64,000 nt of DNA from Falsigemmobacter faecalis (GTDB taxonomy: Bacteria > Pseudomonadota > Alphaproteobacteria > Rhodobacterales > Rhodobacteraceae), in NCBI RefSeq assembly GCF_003863335.1, contig NZ_RRAZ01000021.1, positions 1 to 64,000 of the forward strand, read 5' to 3'. Shown here one piece after another: positions 1 to 8,210 of the stretch. Numbering within the stretch: position 1 is the first letter of the stretch; each line of letters begins with the position of its first letter. The notes below the pieces were generated by a model. It was given only the letters and a program-made list of their open reading frames with translations. It did not search any database and was not told where the DNA came from. The position numbers were made by a program, and so were the translations under genes.

Positions 1-514
1 AGCGCTTACCTTCGACATGATCTGTGACGCGCACGGCATCGAGCATAGGCTGACAAAGCCCAATCACCCCTGGACCAATGGCCAAGTGGAGCGGATGAAC
101 CGAACCATCAAAGAGGCAACGGTCAAACGCTTCCACTATCAGGATCACCAGCAGCTCAGGGCCCACCTTGGAGACGACATGGCCGCCTACAACTACGCCC
201 GCAGGCTGAAGACCCTGAACGGCCTGACGCCCTACGAATACATCTGCAAAATCTGGACTTCAGAGCCGGAAAGATTCATCCTCGATCCGATCCACCAGAT
301 GCCGGGACTGAACAACCGGCCAGTTTCACCAGCTCATGGCGCGGATCGATCAGATCGACCAGGCGCGGCCGCAAAAGGTCATCTTGTTCTTCAATGCGAG
401 GACGGTGCTTCATGGCCAGAACCGAAATTACAGAGTTTCAAACGAGATTACCCGAAATCCTGCAACAGAAAACGAGAAAAATTACAACAATTCTGCGTAA
501 AATCAGACGGTTGA
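1..514 (+). pseudogene. IS481-family transposase, C-terminal fragment
   Basis: The frame is open from the window edge and encodes the C-terminal part of a DDE integrase-core transposase, with HRLTKPNHPWTNGQVERMNR and later GLTPYEYICKIW, both typical of IS481 transposases. Family similarity stops at about position 313 (MPGLN), where such proteins normally end. The frame then runs on to 514 through unrelated sequence, so the native stop appears lost. In another frame, 336-500 holds a short open stretch of about 54 codons with low-complexity, Asn-rich coding that I do not recognise. The element lies in a cluster of decayed transposons beside repC. Whether the upstream part is intact cannot be seen. 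Confidence 0.8.
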
Positions 515-532
515 GAATTATTCAGACCGAAC

Positions 533-1408
533 TCAATACATGTGGTGGACCCGCGCGTTTCCGGCACGGGGGATGCCGCCCCGACGGGTTGATTTGCCGG
601 TAGAATATTCACTGGGCACCAACCCCAGATAAGCCATCAGCCTGAGCGGTATCTCAAACCGGCGCCCCTCCCCGACCTCAGCCATGAATGTCACTGCGCT
701 GATCAGCGCGACGCCGCGCAGAGCCTGGAGCGCATTCACGGCGGGTGCCAGGTCCCACTCAGGCACCCGCGCTTCAATATGGCGGGTTAATCTTTCGAGG
801 CGTTCATTTGCGTGCCGCTCTGCCTGCAGCATTTCCTGCAGAGCAATTTGATGGGCAGGGTGGCCGAAGGACAGGGTTTGCAGCCAGCGCAGATACCGCA
901 TCGTCCAGGCCCTGGTTCTCGGGCAGCTCTGTCCGTGCCGTAAGAGAAAGGCCGTGATGAGCTGACGCTTGTGGCGGTGATCCTCTGCTGCCCTCTCGCG
1001 GGTCCGAACCAGATCGCGCATTGCCTCATGGGTCACATCGGGCACCCAGATCGGTGCCAGTTCGCCCGCGCGAAGCAGGCGCGCCAGACGCATGGCATCC
1101 AGCCGGTCGGTCTTCACTCTGCCGTCTGCGCGGGAGGGGATAAGGGACGGAGCGACGACACAGCACTCAAAGCCGTGTGCATGTATCTGTCGATAGAGCC
1201 CGTAACCAGTGGGTCCAGCCTCATAGCAGGCAGAAACCCCGCCGTACCCCGACAGCTTCTTCAGACGTTTTTCAACGCCGACAGGGGTGTTTTCAAAAAC
1301 TCCCGGATAAAGCGCATCGCCCTGAGCTCCGGCATCAGCCAATGCGACGGCCAGCTTGTCTTGCGAAACATCTATCCCGACAAACAGCCCAATCCCTTTG
1401 TGGGTCAT
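533..1408 (-). pseudogene. IS110-family transposase, C-terminally truncated
   Basis: The product begins with GLFVGIDVSQDKLAVALADA, the first Asp of the DEDD catalytic domain of IS110 recombinases, and contains VKTDRLDAMRLARLL. The C-terminal transposase_20 domain starts (ALRGVALISAVTFMAEVG, LMAYLGLVPSEYSTGKSTRR) but breaks off at GNARVHHMY. About 60-100 residues of the usual ~340 are missing. The ATG at 1408 is chosen because the protein similarity starts there; an upstream in-frame ATG pair at 1423 is possible. The truncated end faces the IS481 fragment, so this copy is unlikely to be active by itself. Confidence 0.85.
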
Positions 1409-1480
1409 GCCTTCCTCCATCACAATGACGGCCGGCGCCGCCTCTGAGCAGAGTAACCGCTGAGCGGTCAGAGGCGGCCG

Positions 1481-2408
1481 ATGAAAAAATCATGCGGTCT
1501 TACGATGGAGCAGATGAACGACAGCCTGCTGTTGTGCGGGTTCTTGGGCCTGAGCGTGGAGGAGCGTGTCTGGGTTCCTGCCGTATTCAGCAAGCACCGT
1601 GATCGGTTGCTGCACACGGACGTGTCCCGCCGCATCATGGCGGCGATCCTTGCCCATCGTGAGGTAAAGTCCCTCTTGTCCGATGAGCATTTCTCGGTTG
1701 ATGGCACTCTGGTCAAAGCCTGGGCTTCCATGAAGAGTTTTCGCCGGAAAGGGGGAGTGGCCCCGGAAGAGATGCTCCAGGCATATTTCCAGGCCTGCAA
1801 GCCGACATCCTAGCGCCAGTCACGTCCCAGAATACCGAAGCCGGCCAGATACCCACAGAGCCGCAATGCGGCAGTCGATTTCCGCGCGGAGACGCGCAGC
1901 AACGCAACTCATGCCTTGGCAACGGATCCGCAGGCACGGGCTTTACAGGAAGTCGCCGGGTGCCAGTGTGTGCTACATTGGCCATGCGCTGATGGAAAAC
2001 CGTGCGGGCCTGATCGTGCAGGGCGATCTGACCCAGGATGATGGACGGGCAGAGCGCAGCGTCGCATGATCCATTGTCAGTCATCCGGGTCCACCCGCAG
2101 ATTGACGTTGGGTGGTGACCGGAACTTCGATGTCGCCTCCTTCGTGTCCGACCTGCGAAAAGCTTGTGTCACACCCCATGTTGCCCGGAAATCACAGCAC
2201 TCAGCCATTGATCGTCGGACTACACGCCACAAGGGATACGCCATGTCCTTCAAACATCGCAAACGGATCGCGGACGCGTTCGGCTGGGCAAAAACCATCG
2301 GAGGAATTGCACAAACTGCCTGTCGCGGCATCGGATTCATGCGCACGCTTCATCAGGGCCATGGCAGCCAGCAATCCCGCAAGGCTGCCGAAATTGTTGG
2401 CGGCATGA
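1481..2408 (+). pseudogene. IS5-family transposase, multiply frameshifted
   Basis: Pieces of one IS5-family transposase can be read in order but in changing frames. FSVDGTLVKAWASMKSFRRK lies in the frame ending at 1813; a DFRAETRSNATHALATDPQA piece follows in a second frame; GHALMENRAGLIVQGDLT lies in a third frame ending at 2069; and VTPHVARKSQHSAIDRRTTR with KRIADAFGWAKTIGG lies in the frame starting at 2066. A final AMAASNPARLPKLLAA stops at 2408. At least four frameshifts are needed, and roughly 75 N-terminal residues are absent upstream of 1481, where IS110 sequence begins. It is clearly a dead copy. Confidence 0.88.
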
Positions 2409-2447
2409 CGATCTTAGGCAAACACGGCATGCAATTAGGACGAAAAA

Positions 2448-3623
2448 TCAAAGCAAAACCGGCCGCGGTGAAGAATAACCGTCCTGCGCGCCGGATTTTT
2501 TCAGCAGCCTGTCAGTACGATTGACGCACTCATGGGCAACCGGCGCCTCCATAATTGTCCGCGGACAACGGTCGACGTTCATTTGTCCGCGGACAAATTT
2601 TCTCACGCCAGTTCGAAACCACCTGATTGGGTCTAGTTGTTCGATGCTCCGACCTAATGCAGCTGCATAGAAATAGGCCGAAGGATGCCGCACAGCACTT
2701 CCACGCTGCAGCAAATGCCAGACAAGGGCCGTGATCGTCATGGCTGAATGCCGAACAACTGCCTGATCAAAATGCTGGACAGAAATACCCATCATTGGGG
2801 CCAACATCCTGGCATGCGCCAGCGCTTCTCGTTCCGTGCGGATGGGGCTTTCGGCAAAAGCTAAGGCTTCAGGGCAAAGCTCTATCAACAAATTCAAAGT
2901 CTCGGCAGCATCTTTATCTAAATGTTCTTTATTGAGACTATGATGATGACGGTCAATTTGTCCGTCACTGCCGGACAAATCATGAGTTGCAGGGTTGGCA
3001 GTGGGCAGGGCAGGGTGGTCGTTTACTGCCGGGAGAGTCTCAAGACGCGCTTTCAGTTCATCAGCCGTGATATTCCGCCGGGCGGCTTTGAGGGCATCAC
3101 ACGCTGCTTCATGATCCGGATCCACCACCAGCAGCCGAGCGGCTGCCGCGCGCAGGCGTGCTTTCAGGTAACGAAGCTGGCGCAGGCGTGCTTCTGCTTC
3201 AGTTGCACGGGCCTTCAGCTCACCATAGCCTGCGAAAATCGGTGACAGATCAAGGCCAAAGCGTAAAACGCGGTCCTCAACCGGATCAAAACGAGTGAAG
3301 CGCTTACGGTTCGCGCTGTCGCTGCGGGTCAGCAGGCCTGCGTCCCGCAAAGCCTCGATATGGCGGCGCAGACTGCGCTCACTGAGGCCACCTGCCCGCG
3401 TGATCAAAGTTTCATTCGAGGCGAAGACGATATGGTGGTTGCGCTGCGGTGGCAGGAAGCTGAGCAGGACTTCCAGCGTTCTCAGGACCTGCGGGCTCAG
3501 GCCCAGATCCGCTGCGCAAAGCCGCAGGACCGGCAGCAGTTCAGCCATGTTTACAGGGTCTGGCGTGGCGCTGCGCACCACCGACAGGCCCTCATCCTGT
3601 GAGGGAAATCTCTGATGGATCAT
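2448..3623 (-). CDS. repC: Plasmid replication initiator RepC
   Basis: Third gene of a repABC operon, encoding the initiator that is necessary for replication in this plasmid family. The 391-residue product has a RepC-type winged-helix N-terminal half (VLRTLEVLLSFLP, NETLITRAGGLSERSLRRHI, LTRSDSANRKRFTRFD) and a charged, Ala-rich second half. In characterised repABC plasmids oriV lies inside repC; here an AT-rich stretch sits at about 2880-2960. The last ~20 codons (from about 2513 to 2448) overlap the right end of the IS5 remnant, so the C-terminal tail seems to be supplied by IS sequence and the native terminus may be lost. The start at 3623 has only a weak ribosome site. Family assignment is firm; function of this copy is inferred. 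Confidence 0.9.
   Translation of the reverse strand: MIHQRFPSQDEGLSVVRSATPDPVNMAELLPVLRLCAADLGLSPQVLRTLEVLLSFLPPQRNHHIVFASNETLITRAGGLSERSLRRHIEALRDAGLLTRSDSANRKRFTRFDPVEDRVLRFGLDLSPIFAGYGELKARATEAEARLRQLRYLKARLRAAAARLLVVDPDHEAACDALKAARRNITADELKARLETLPAVNDHPALPTANPATHDLSGSDGQIDRHHHSLNKEHLDKDAAETLNLLIELCPEALAFAESPIRTEREALAHARMLAPMMGISVQHFDQAVVRHSAMTITALVWHLLQRGSAVRHPSAYFYAAALGRSIEQLDPIRWFRTGVRKFVRGQMNVDRCPRTIMEAPVAHECVNRTDRLLKKSGAQDGYSSPRPVLL
2555..2598. repeat. Pair of perfect palindromes within repC
   Basis: TTGTCCGCGGACAA at 2555-2568 and ATTTGTCCGCGGACAAAT at 2581-2598 are perfect palindromes sharing a 14-bp core, with centres 28 bp apart. They are read in different frames of repC (CPRT and FVRGQ), so the likeness is at DNA level and not a protein repeat. 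The role is unknown. A binding site for RepB (parS-like) or RepC is the obvious hypothesis, although the sequence does not match the parS consensus I know for repABC plasmids. Confidence 0.75.
2880..2960. other. AT-rich segment in repC, candidate oriV
   Basis: This stretch is clearly AT-richer than the rest of the GC-rich gene. It holds runs such as ACAAATTCAAAG and TCTTTATCTAAATGTTC. In studied repABC replicons the origin lies in an AT-rich region near the middle of repC. It is followed directly by the third copy of the TTGTCCG inverted repeat. The assignment rests on position and composition only. Confidence 0.5.
2956..2980. repeat. Interrupted inverted repeat with the same half-site
   Basis: ATTTGTCCG at 2956-2964 and CGGACAAAT at 2972-2980 are separated by 7 bp. 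They are the same half-sites as in the palindromes at 2555-2598. The repeat sits at the edge of the AT-rich candidate origin inside repC. The half-site is read in a different frame from both other copies (L-S here). Confidence 0.7.
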
Positions 3624-3842
3624 TGTCTTCGGGCAACCTGTCTCCGGTCGCGCCCGTCAAAGTGGCCCGTCTGCTGTCAAAAGGCAGCAAAAATCCTACG
3701 GCAGAAACTGCCGGACTTGACTCTTATGGAGAGGAATGGCAGATCTGGTTTGCTGAACACAGATCGGGCTCTCCGAGGGAAACCTTGGGGGGCTCGTTCC
3801 TTTTTGGGCTGGCCGTTCCTCCTTTCTCTTTTATTTACAGTC
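3624..3842 (+). ncRNA. repB-repC intergenic region, probable ctRNA locus
   Basis: repABC operons carry a small counter-transcribed RNA gene here, antisense to the repC leader, that controls copy number and incompatibility. The 219-bp gap has the expected size and contains hairpins. CGGCAG-AAA-CTGCCG (3699-3713) is followed on the minus strand by TAGGATTTTT, like the attenuator that ends repC transcription. CCGAGG-GAAA-CCTTGG (3773-3788) is followed on the plus strand, 12 bases later, by TTTTT (3801-3805). The exact ends and promoter of the RNA are not assigned; presence is inferred from family knowledge plus these hairpins. Confidence 0.5.
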
Positions 3843-4802
3843 TCAGGTCTGCATGTCAGACCAGCGGCGATGAAGCGCCTGAAGCTCTTCTTCGGCATTG
3901 GCCTCAAGCCAGGCCGCGAAACCCGGGTTCTGGCGGTTGTCGATCTTCAGCGTCAGGCTGCGTGCACCGGATTTTAACTCAGCGAGCGGCTGTCCCTGCT
4001 CAGAGGTGATCTGGCGCAGGGCGTCGCGCATCGCGGGCCGGGCAGGGGCGGCGCCGACGCGGGCAATGGCCTGCACCGCGGATTCAAAGCGGTCATCGGA
4101 GGACAGGCCGGCCGAACCGGCGTCCAGATCCTTGATCAGCTTGCCAAAATCAATTCCGCTGTTTCGCACGGCATCGGCCAGATCTTCCCAACGACGGCGG
4201 CCGACACCATGGGCCGGGCCAATGGCCTCAATCAGGCTCATCGGCAGGCTGCGGGCAACTTTCTGCATCCGCGACAGCATCGGGCGATCAATCGCCAGCG
4301 CATCCAGGATAACGTTCTGCGTATGACCGCTTTCGCCAAGCTGCGCTGCGAACATGGCTTTTTCGATGAAACTCGGGTCAAGGCGCTGGCTGTTTTCCTG
4401 GCCCTGGGCCAGAATCGCCTGGGTGTCATCAAGGGTGCGGACCATCGCGCGCGCAGGCTGTTTAAGCACCCGCAGCGCGGCAAGGCGGCGGCGGCCATAG
4501 ACGACCTGATAGCGCCCTGGCTGGTCGCGCAGCGGGCGCACCATGATCGGCACCTGCTGACCGTGCAGTCGGATGCTCTCAGCCAGTTCCGCAACGGCCT
4601 CCGGACCAAAGGCCAGGCGGTCGCGCGGGCCATCGTCTTCAATCAGCGCCGGGTCGATTTCGCGCACGGCATTGCTGGACATATCGCGCAGGGTGGATTT
4701 CATCCCCGTCATCGTGCCGGTATTGGGAAAGCGTGGCGCCCCCGCAGCCTCGCTGGACGGGGCAGGGGGCGGCGGGGGCTGAAACAGATTACGGCGTGCC
4801 AT
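3843..4802 (-). CDS. repB: Plasmid partitioning protein RepB (ParB family)
   Basis: Second gene of the repABC operon; ParB-type DNA-binding protein that loads on centromere sites and works with RepA in segregation. The 319-residue product has the ParB N-terminal nuclease-like domain (LAESIRLHGQQVPIMVRP, YGRRRLAALRVLKQPARAMV) at about residues 60-125. A helix-turn-helix region follows (HTQNVILDALAIDRPMLSRM) at about 155-185, and a RepB C-terminal domain ends the protein. The N-terminus starts MARRNLFQ and carries a proline run. It begins 3 bp after the repA stop, so the two are almost certainly co-transcribed. Confidence 0.95.
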   Translation of the reverse strand: MARRNLFQPPPPPAPSSEAAGAPRFPNTGTMTGMKSTLRDMSSNAVREIDPALIEDDGPRDRLAFGPEAVAELAESIRLHGQQVPIMVRPLRDQPGRYQVVYGRRRLAALRVLKQPARAMVRTLDDTQAILAQGQENSQRLDPSFIEKAMFAAQLGESGHTQNVILDALAIDRPMLSRMQKVARSLPMSLIEAIGPAHGVGRRRWEDLADAVRNSGIDFGKLIKDLDAGSAGLSSDDRFESAVQAIARVGAAPARPAMRDALRQITSEQGQPLAELKSGARSLTLKIDNRQNPGFAAWLEANAEEELQALHRRWSDMQT

Positions 4803-4805
4803 GTC

Positions 4806-6002
4806 TTAAACTTTCCTTCCCCAGGCCTCCTGGAGGACCTTCTCAAACTCGTCTGCAACCCCGTTTACGCTCTCCAAAATCCGCTCAAGTGTGCGGCGGA
4901 CGACCTGAGAGGGGTCGATCTCATAGATCGTCTGCTGCGTCATCCCGGCGTCAGAGATGGCGGTGGATTTCAGCATGGGCGTATTGAGAACCTGATCGAG
5001 CAGGATCGAGCGCAAAAAGCCCGCCATCTGCGACTGCGGCACATCCGTCGGCTCATAACGCGCGATCAGAAACTTCAGGAACCGCCAGTCGGTCGGACCG
5101 GTGATTTCTTCCAGAGTTCGGACAGTTTCCCCAGCCATTTCAAGGAATTGTGCCATGGAGGCCACATCAAGCATCGAGGGCACAACCGTGATCAGAAGAC
5201 CGGTCGAGGCCAGCAGAGAGGTCATGGTCGTAAAGCCCAGTTGCGGCGGGCAATCGATGATGACGAGGTCGTAATTCTCTTCAATTTCTTCCAGCGCGAT
5301 GGCCAGACGCTGGGTGAAAGCGGGCTCTATCCGGTGCTGCAGCGCGTAAGCCGTCTCGGTTTCATATTCCGAAAGCATCAGGCCCGCAGGCGCGAGATCG
5401 AGATTGTGGAAATAGGTTTTGCGGATCACCTGGCTCAGCGGCACCGGGTCGCTGTAACGCAGCGCATCATAGATCGTGCCGCCGTCGGCAAACTCAATCT
5501 CGGGACGATAGCCAAACATGGTGGTCAGGCTGGCCTGAGGATCCATATCCAGTGCCAGAACCCGGTAGCCCCGCAGAGCATAGCGCTGCGCCAGATGAAT
5601 CGCCGTGGTGGTTTTTGAGGAGCCGCCCTTAAAATTCACAATCGAAATGACCTGCAGATCATCACCTTCGCGCCGGCCGGGGCGGTAAATCTCGCCATTG
5701 CGGCCCGTGCGCACCATGACGTCGCGAATCGCGTCGATCTCGGCCGCGGTATAGAGGCGGCGACCGCGGCTGTCGGTTTCAACTGCCGGAAAATCGCCTT
5801 CCTGATGCCGCGTGCGCAGATTCGACAGGCTGATCCCCGTCAGTTCAGCCACTTCAGCCGGATGGAATTTGCGCAGAGTTTTCCGCACTTCCGGGTGAAA
5901 ACTGTTGCGCATATGGTCATTTAACGCATGCGAAAGCCGTTCCGCGCTTGAGCTGATGCTGCCTGCGATGGATCCGGGCGTGGGACGAGCTGTGCCTGCC
6001 AT
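4806..6002 (-). CDS. repA: Plasmid partitioning protein RepA (ParA ATPase)
   Basis: First gene of repABC. It encodes a ParA-family ATPase that segregates the plasmid with RepB and, in the family, represses its own operon. Visible features are an N-terminal helix-turn-helix region (LTGISLSNLRTRHQEGDFP, about residues 55-75), the deviant Walker A NFKGGSSKTTTA, VLALDMDPQASLT, and the Walker B-like LVIIDCPPQLGFTT. The start at 6002 (MAGTARP) is preferred because AAGAGG lies 11 bases upstream; an in-frame ATG at 6059 has no ribosome site. From 6002 the protein is 398 residues, normal for RepA. Confidence 0.95.
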   Translation of the reverse strand: MAGTARPTPGSIAGSISSSAERLSHALNDHMRNSFHPEVRKTLRKFHPAEVAELTGISLSNLRTRHQEGDFPAVETDSRGRRLYTAAEIDAIRDVMVRTGRNGEIYRPGRREGDDLQVISIVNFKGGSSKTTTAIHLAQRYALRGYRVLALDMDPQASLTTMFGYRPEIEFADGGTIYDALRYSDPVPLSQVIRKTYFHNLDLAPAGLMLSEYETETAYALQHRIEPAFTQRLAIALEEIEENYDLVIIDCPPQLGFTTMTSLLASTGLLITVVPSMLDVASMAQFLEMAGETVRTLEEITGPTDWRFLKFLIARYEPTDVPQSQMAGFLRSILLDQVLNTPMLKSTAISDAGMTQQTIYEIDPSQVVRRTLERILESVNGVADEFEKVLQEAWGRKV

Positions 6003-6244
6003 ATGCTGTGGTGCCTCTTGTCGGGCGTGATGTGAGTTGACGCAGAATTGCACAAACATGCGGATTTAGCGACAGAAAAGTTTCTGGCACGCAAGCTGCC
6101 GTCTGACAAGCAGATTCGCAACCTGGCGATGGCGATTCCGCGCCGGGGGCCACGGCTCTTCTCTGGTCGTGCCGGAACGCTGGACAGGCCAGCGGGTCCG
6201 GCACAAACTGCGGGATCAGACCTTCCCATGCTGAAGATCGCAGA

Positions 6245-6799
6245 ATGACTGTAGCGCCACCCTCTGACTTCTACCTGCGCGATGTGCTGTCGCTCGCGCG
6301 CGACCTGATCGGGGTGAGGCTGGAGGGCCGGGGCGCCTCTGGTGTGATTGTTGAGACCGAGGCTTACCGCGCGGATGATCCCGCTTCGCACAGCTTCAAC
6401 GGGCTCACCCCCCGCAACAGATCGATGTTCGGACCCGCCGGGCGGGCCTATGTGTATCGCGCTTACGGGGTACATCTCTGTCTGAATGTGGTGGGCAGGC
6501 CAGGAGAGGCGGTTTTAATCCGCGCCCTTGCGCCTGTTGAGGGGCTCGATCTCATGGCAAAGCGGCGCAGCGGGCGTCTGCCGCTTTGCGCAGGGCCGGG
6601 GCGGCTTTGTGAGAGCCTCGGGGTCAGCCTGGACGACGACGGCACGGATTTCGCAACCGGGCCTCTCAGGCTTTGTCTCACAGAAAAGACGACAGGTGCC
6701 GTGCTCTGCGGTCCGCGCATCGGCATCAGCCGGGCCAAAGAGCTGCCCTGGCGCTTTGGGCTGGCGGGGGCCCCGCTCAGCCGGAAGATCCCGGGGTAA
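6245..6799 (+). CDS. DNA-3-methyladenine glycosylase (AAG/Mpg family)
   Basis: Base-excision repair glycosylase that removes alkylated purines such as 3-methyladenine. The 184-residue product carries the family features ARDLIGVRLEG, the catalytic-region IVETEAYRADDPASHSFNG with the key Glu, TPRNRSMFGPAGRAYVYRAYG and GEAVLIRALAP. Length is slightly below the usual ~190-200. It is divergent from repA across a 242-bp spacer and overlaps the 3' end of the convergent GIY-YIG gene by 23 bp. The ribosome site is weak. Confidence 0.9.
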   Translation: MTVAPPSDFYLRDVLSLARDLIGVRLEGRGASGVIVETEAYRADDPASHSFNGLTPRNRSMFGPAGRAYVYRAYGVHLCLNVVGRPGEAVLIRALAPVEGLDLMAKRRSGRLPLCAGPGRLCESLGVSLDDDGTDFATGPLRLCLTEKTTGAVLCGPRIGISRAKELPWRFGLAGAPLSRKIPG

Positions 6800-7070
6800 A
6801 GCTCTCGCGCAGGCGGCGGCGAAAGCGGTGATCGCGCTTCAGGTGCCATTCGCGTGACATCGCGCTTTGGCGGTCTGCGCAGGGCTCAAGATGCACAAGG
6901 GTCCAATATGCGCCACGGGTGCTTTTCGCGCCCCGGGCGCGGCCTGAATTATGCTCCGCCAGACGCCGCTCAGGGTCCAGGCTCCAGCCGACATAAGTCC
7001 GTACACCCCGCGCGTCTTTTGTCGCCAGAACATAAACATAGGCGGTCTCGGCGGCGGGGTCTGTGCTCAC
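6777..7070 (-). CDS. GIY-YIG domain protein (UPF0213/YhbQ type)
   Basis: A 97-residue single-domain GIY-YIG protein. The family block is seen as AYVYVLATKDARG with RTYVGWSLDPERRLAEHNSG, followed by GAKSTRGAYWTLVHLEPC. Such small proteins resemble the nuclease domain of UvrC or SLX1; the physiological role of this bacterial group is not settled. The 3' end overlaps mpg, so the two genes converge. No further partner is apparent. Confidence 0.85.
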   Translation of the reverse strand: MSTDPAAETAYVYVLATKDARGVRTYVGWSLDPERRLAEHNSGRARGAKSTRGAYWTLVHLEPCADRQSAMSREWHLKRDHRFRRRLRESFTPGSSG

Positions 7071-7243
7071 TGGATCTGTCTGCGCGAAAGAGGGGGCGAT
7101 ACCGCGACCCTGCAGGCTCTGGCGTCAAAAGTCCAGATCATGAGGCCCCGGCTGCGCCCGCAGGCCCAGGAAAGTGTAAGCCTTTGCGCGGTTATCTGGC
7201 CGTGACGCCCGGGCGGTTCCCGGCCTATCTGACAGGAGACAGC

Positions 7244-7510
7244 ATGAGTGATCCGTTCAAAAGCCACGCCCTCGGCCCCGCTGGTCCCGCGATCGGCGGT
7301 TTTGCGGTGACGCCCTCTGACAGCAGCGATCTGGCACAGGCGGTGCGCGCGGTGTCAATCGGCGGGGAAGGGGGGACGCTCAGCTTTATCAGCTCGCGCG
7401 ATGCGCAGACCTATACAACGGGCGAGCTGTTGCCCGGAACCTATCCGCTTTTTGCCCGCCGCATCCGCGCTACGGGCACCACGGCGACGGGTCTGACCGG
7501 CTGGATCTGA
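7244..7510 (+). CDS. Spike base protein-like small protein (phage/GTA type)
   Basis: An 88-residue protein beginning MSDPFKSHALGPAG and holding AFAVTP-like and RIRATGTTATG motifs. This pattern matches a small family annotated as spike base protein (RCAP_Rcc01079 type) in Rhodobacterales gene-transfer-agent and phage contexts. AGGAG lies 5 bases before the ATG at 7244, which decides the start against longer upstream frames. No other phage genes are nearby, so it is an orphan copy; its role here is unknown. The 173 bp before it hold nothing I recognise. Confidence 0.6.
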   Translation: MSDPFKSHALGPAGPAIGGFAVTPSDSSDLAQAVRAVSIGGEGGTLSFISSRDAQTYTTGELLPGTYPLFARRIRATGTTATGLTGWI

Positions 7511-7570
7511 GACGGAATGGCCCGGCCTTTTCCTGCCCCTTTGTGGGGCAGGAGCCCGCGTCAGAGGCGT

Positions 7571-7807
7571 TCAGGGCGTCTCAGATTTCACCTCAGGCTC
7601 CGCCGAGGCGGTCGCGGCCTTGCGGGTATCTTTGATCCGGCGGTTCTTTTGATATTTGCGGATCCGCTCCGGATCGGATTTTTCGGCAAGAAACGCCGAG
7701 AGATCGAACTTTGGCTTCATGGTGAACATCTGCACGGTGCCGTCCTCAGCAGCGAAAGGCTGCGGTTCAGCTATAGCGGGTTTGGCCGGTTTTGTCCGAT
7801 TTTTCAC
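7571..7807 (-). CDS. Small hypothetical protein
   Basis: A 78-residue, Lys/Arg-rich, hydrophilic protein with no signal peptide or membrane segment. The sequence contains TVQMFTMKPKFDLSAFLAEK and KYQKNRRIKDTRKAATA. I do not recognise the family. It lies convergent to the spike-base-like gene and divergent from cspA. The ribosome site is poor, so the start is uncertain; coding composition looks plausible. Confidence 0.45.
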   Translation of the reverse strand: MKNRTKPAKPAIAEPQPFAAEDGTVQMFTMKPKFDLSAFLAEKSDPERIRKYQKNRRIKDTRKAATASAEPEVKSETP

Positions 7808-8003
7808 AGTGTTTCGCGGCTGCTGGGAAAATTCGGGGGCCTGTGTGAAAATTTTTAAAATACCCTCTTGTTATCTTCGGGCTTAACGCGCATCTTGTGT
7901 TTGCAGTTACGTTTTTGGGCCTGGTCTTTCGGCGCAGTTCTCGATCATCGCGCTTGCCGGGCCATCGCATTTTGCGGGTGGCGTTTATAAAAGGAACTCC
8001 ACG

Positions 8004-8210
8004 ATGGCTATGGGCACCGTGAAATGGTTTAACTCGACCAAAGGTTTTGGCTTTGTTGCTCCGGAAGGCGGCAAGAACGACGTTTTCCTGCACATCTCCG
8101 CTCTTGAGCGCGCTGGCATCCGCAGCGTGAACGAAGGCCAGCAGATCTCGTTCGACGTCGAAACCGGCCGTGACGGTCGTGAGTCGGCGACCAACGTTCG
8201 TCTCGCCTGA
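8004..8210 (+). CDS. Cold shock protein, CspA family
   Basis: A 68-residue single cold-shock domain that binds single-stranded nucleic acid and acts as an RNA chaperone. Both RNA-binding motifs are present: GTVKWFNSTKGFGFVAPEGG (RNP1) and DVFLHISALERAGI (RNP2). AAGGA lies 9 bases upstream of the ATG. The roughly 140-bp upstream region is long enough to form the structured leader common in csp mRNAs, though no particular element was recognised. A strong terminator follows at 8303. Confidence 0.95.
   Translation: MAMGTVKWFNSTKGFGFVAPEGGKNDVFLHISALERAGIRSVNEGQQISFDVETGRDGRESATNVRLA

Larger units (their letters stand above)
1..2513. mobile_element. Cluster of decayed IS elements next to repC
   Basis: Three different IS families (IS481, IS110, IS5) abut each other, each truncated or frameshifted. 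The right end of the IS5 remnant appears to lie near 2495-2513, where the sequence TTTTTTCAGCAGCCTG resembles the terminal inverted repeats common in IS5-group elements. The matching left end is not visible, probably removed by the IS110 junction near 1440-1480. No target duplications could be assigned by eye. The boundary at about 2513 is inferred. Confidence 0.6.

Noticed and set aside
4209-5618. A 469-codon plus-strand open frame across repB and repA
   Set aside because: It is antisense to two clearly recognised genes and its translation is Arg/His/Gln-rich, typical of a GC-rich shadow frame.
6003-6244. A parS centromere near repA
   Set aside because: I searched by eye for the GTTnnCnGCnGnnAAC-type palindrome in the repA upstream region and found no convincing copy.
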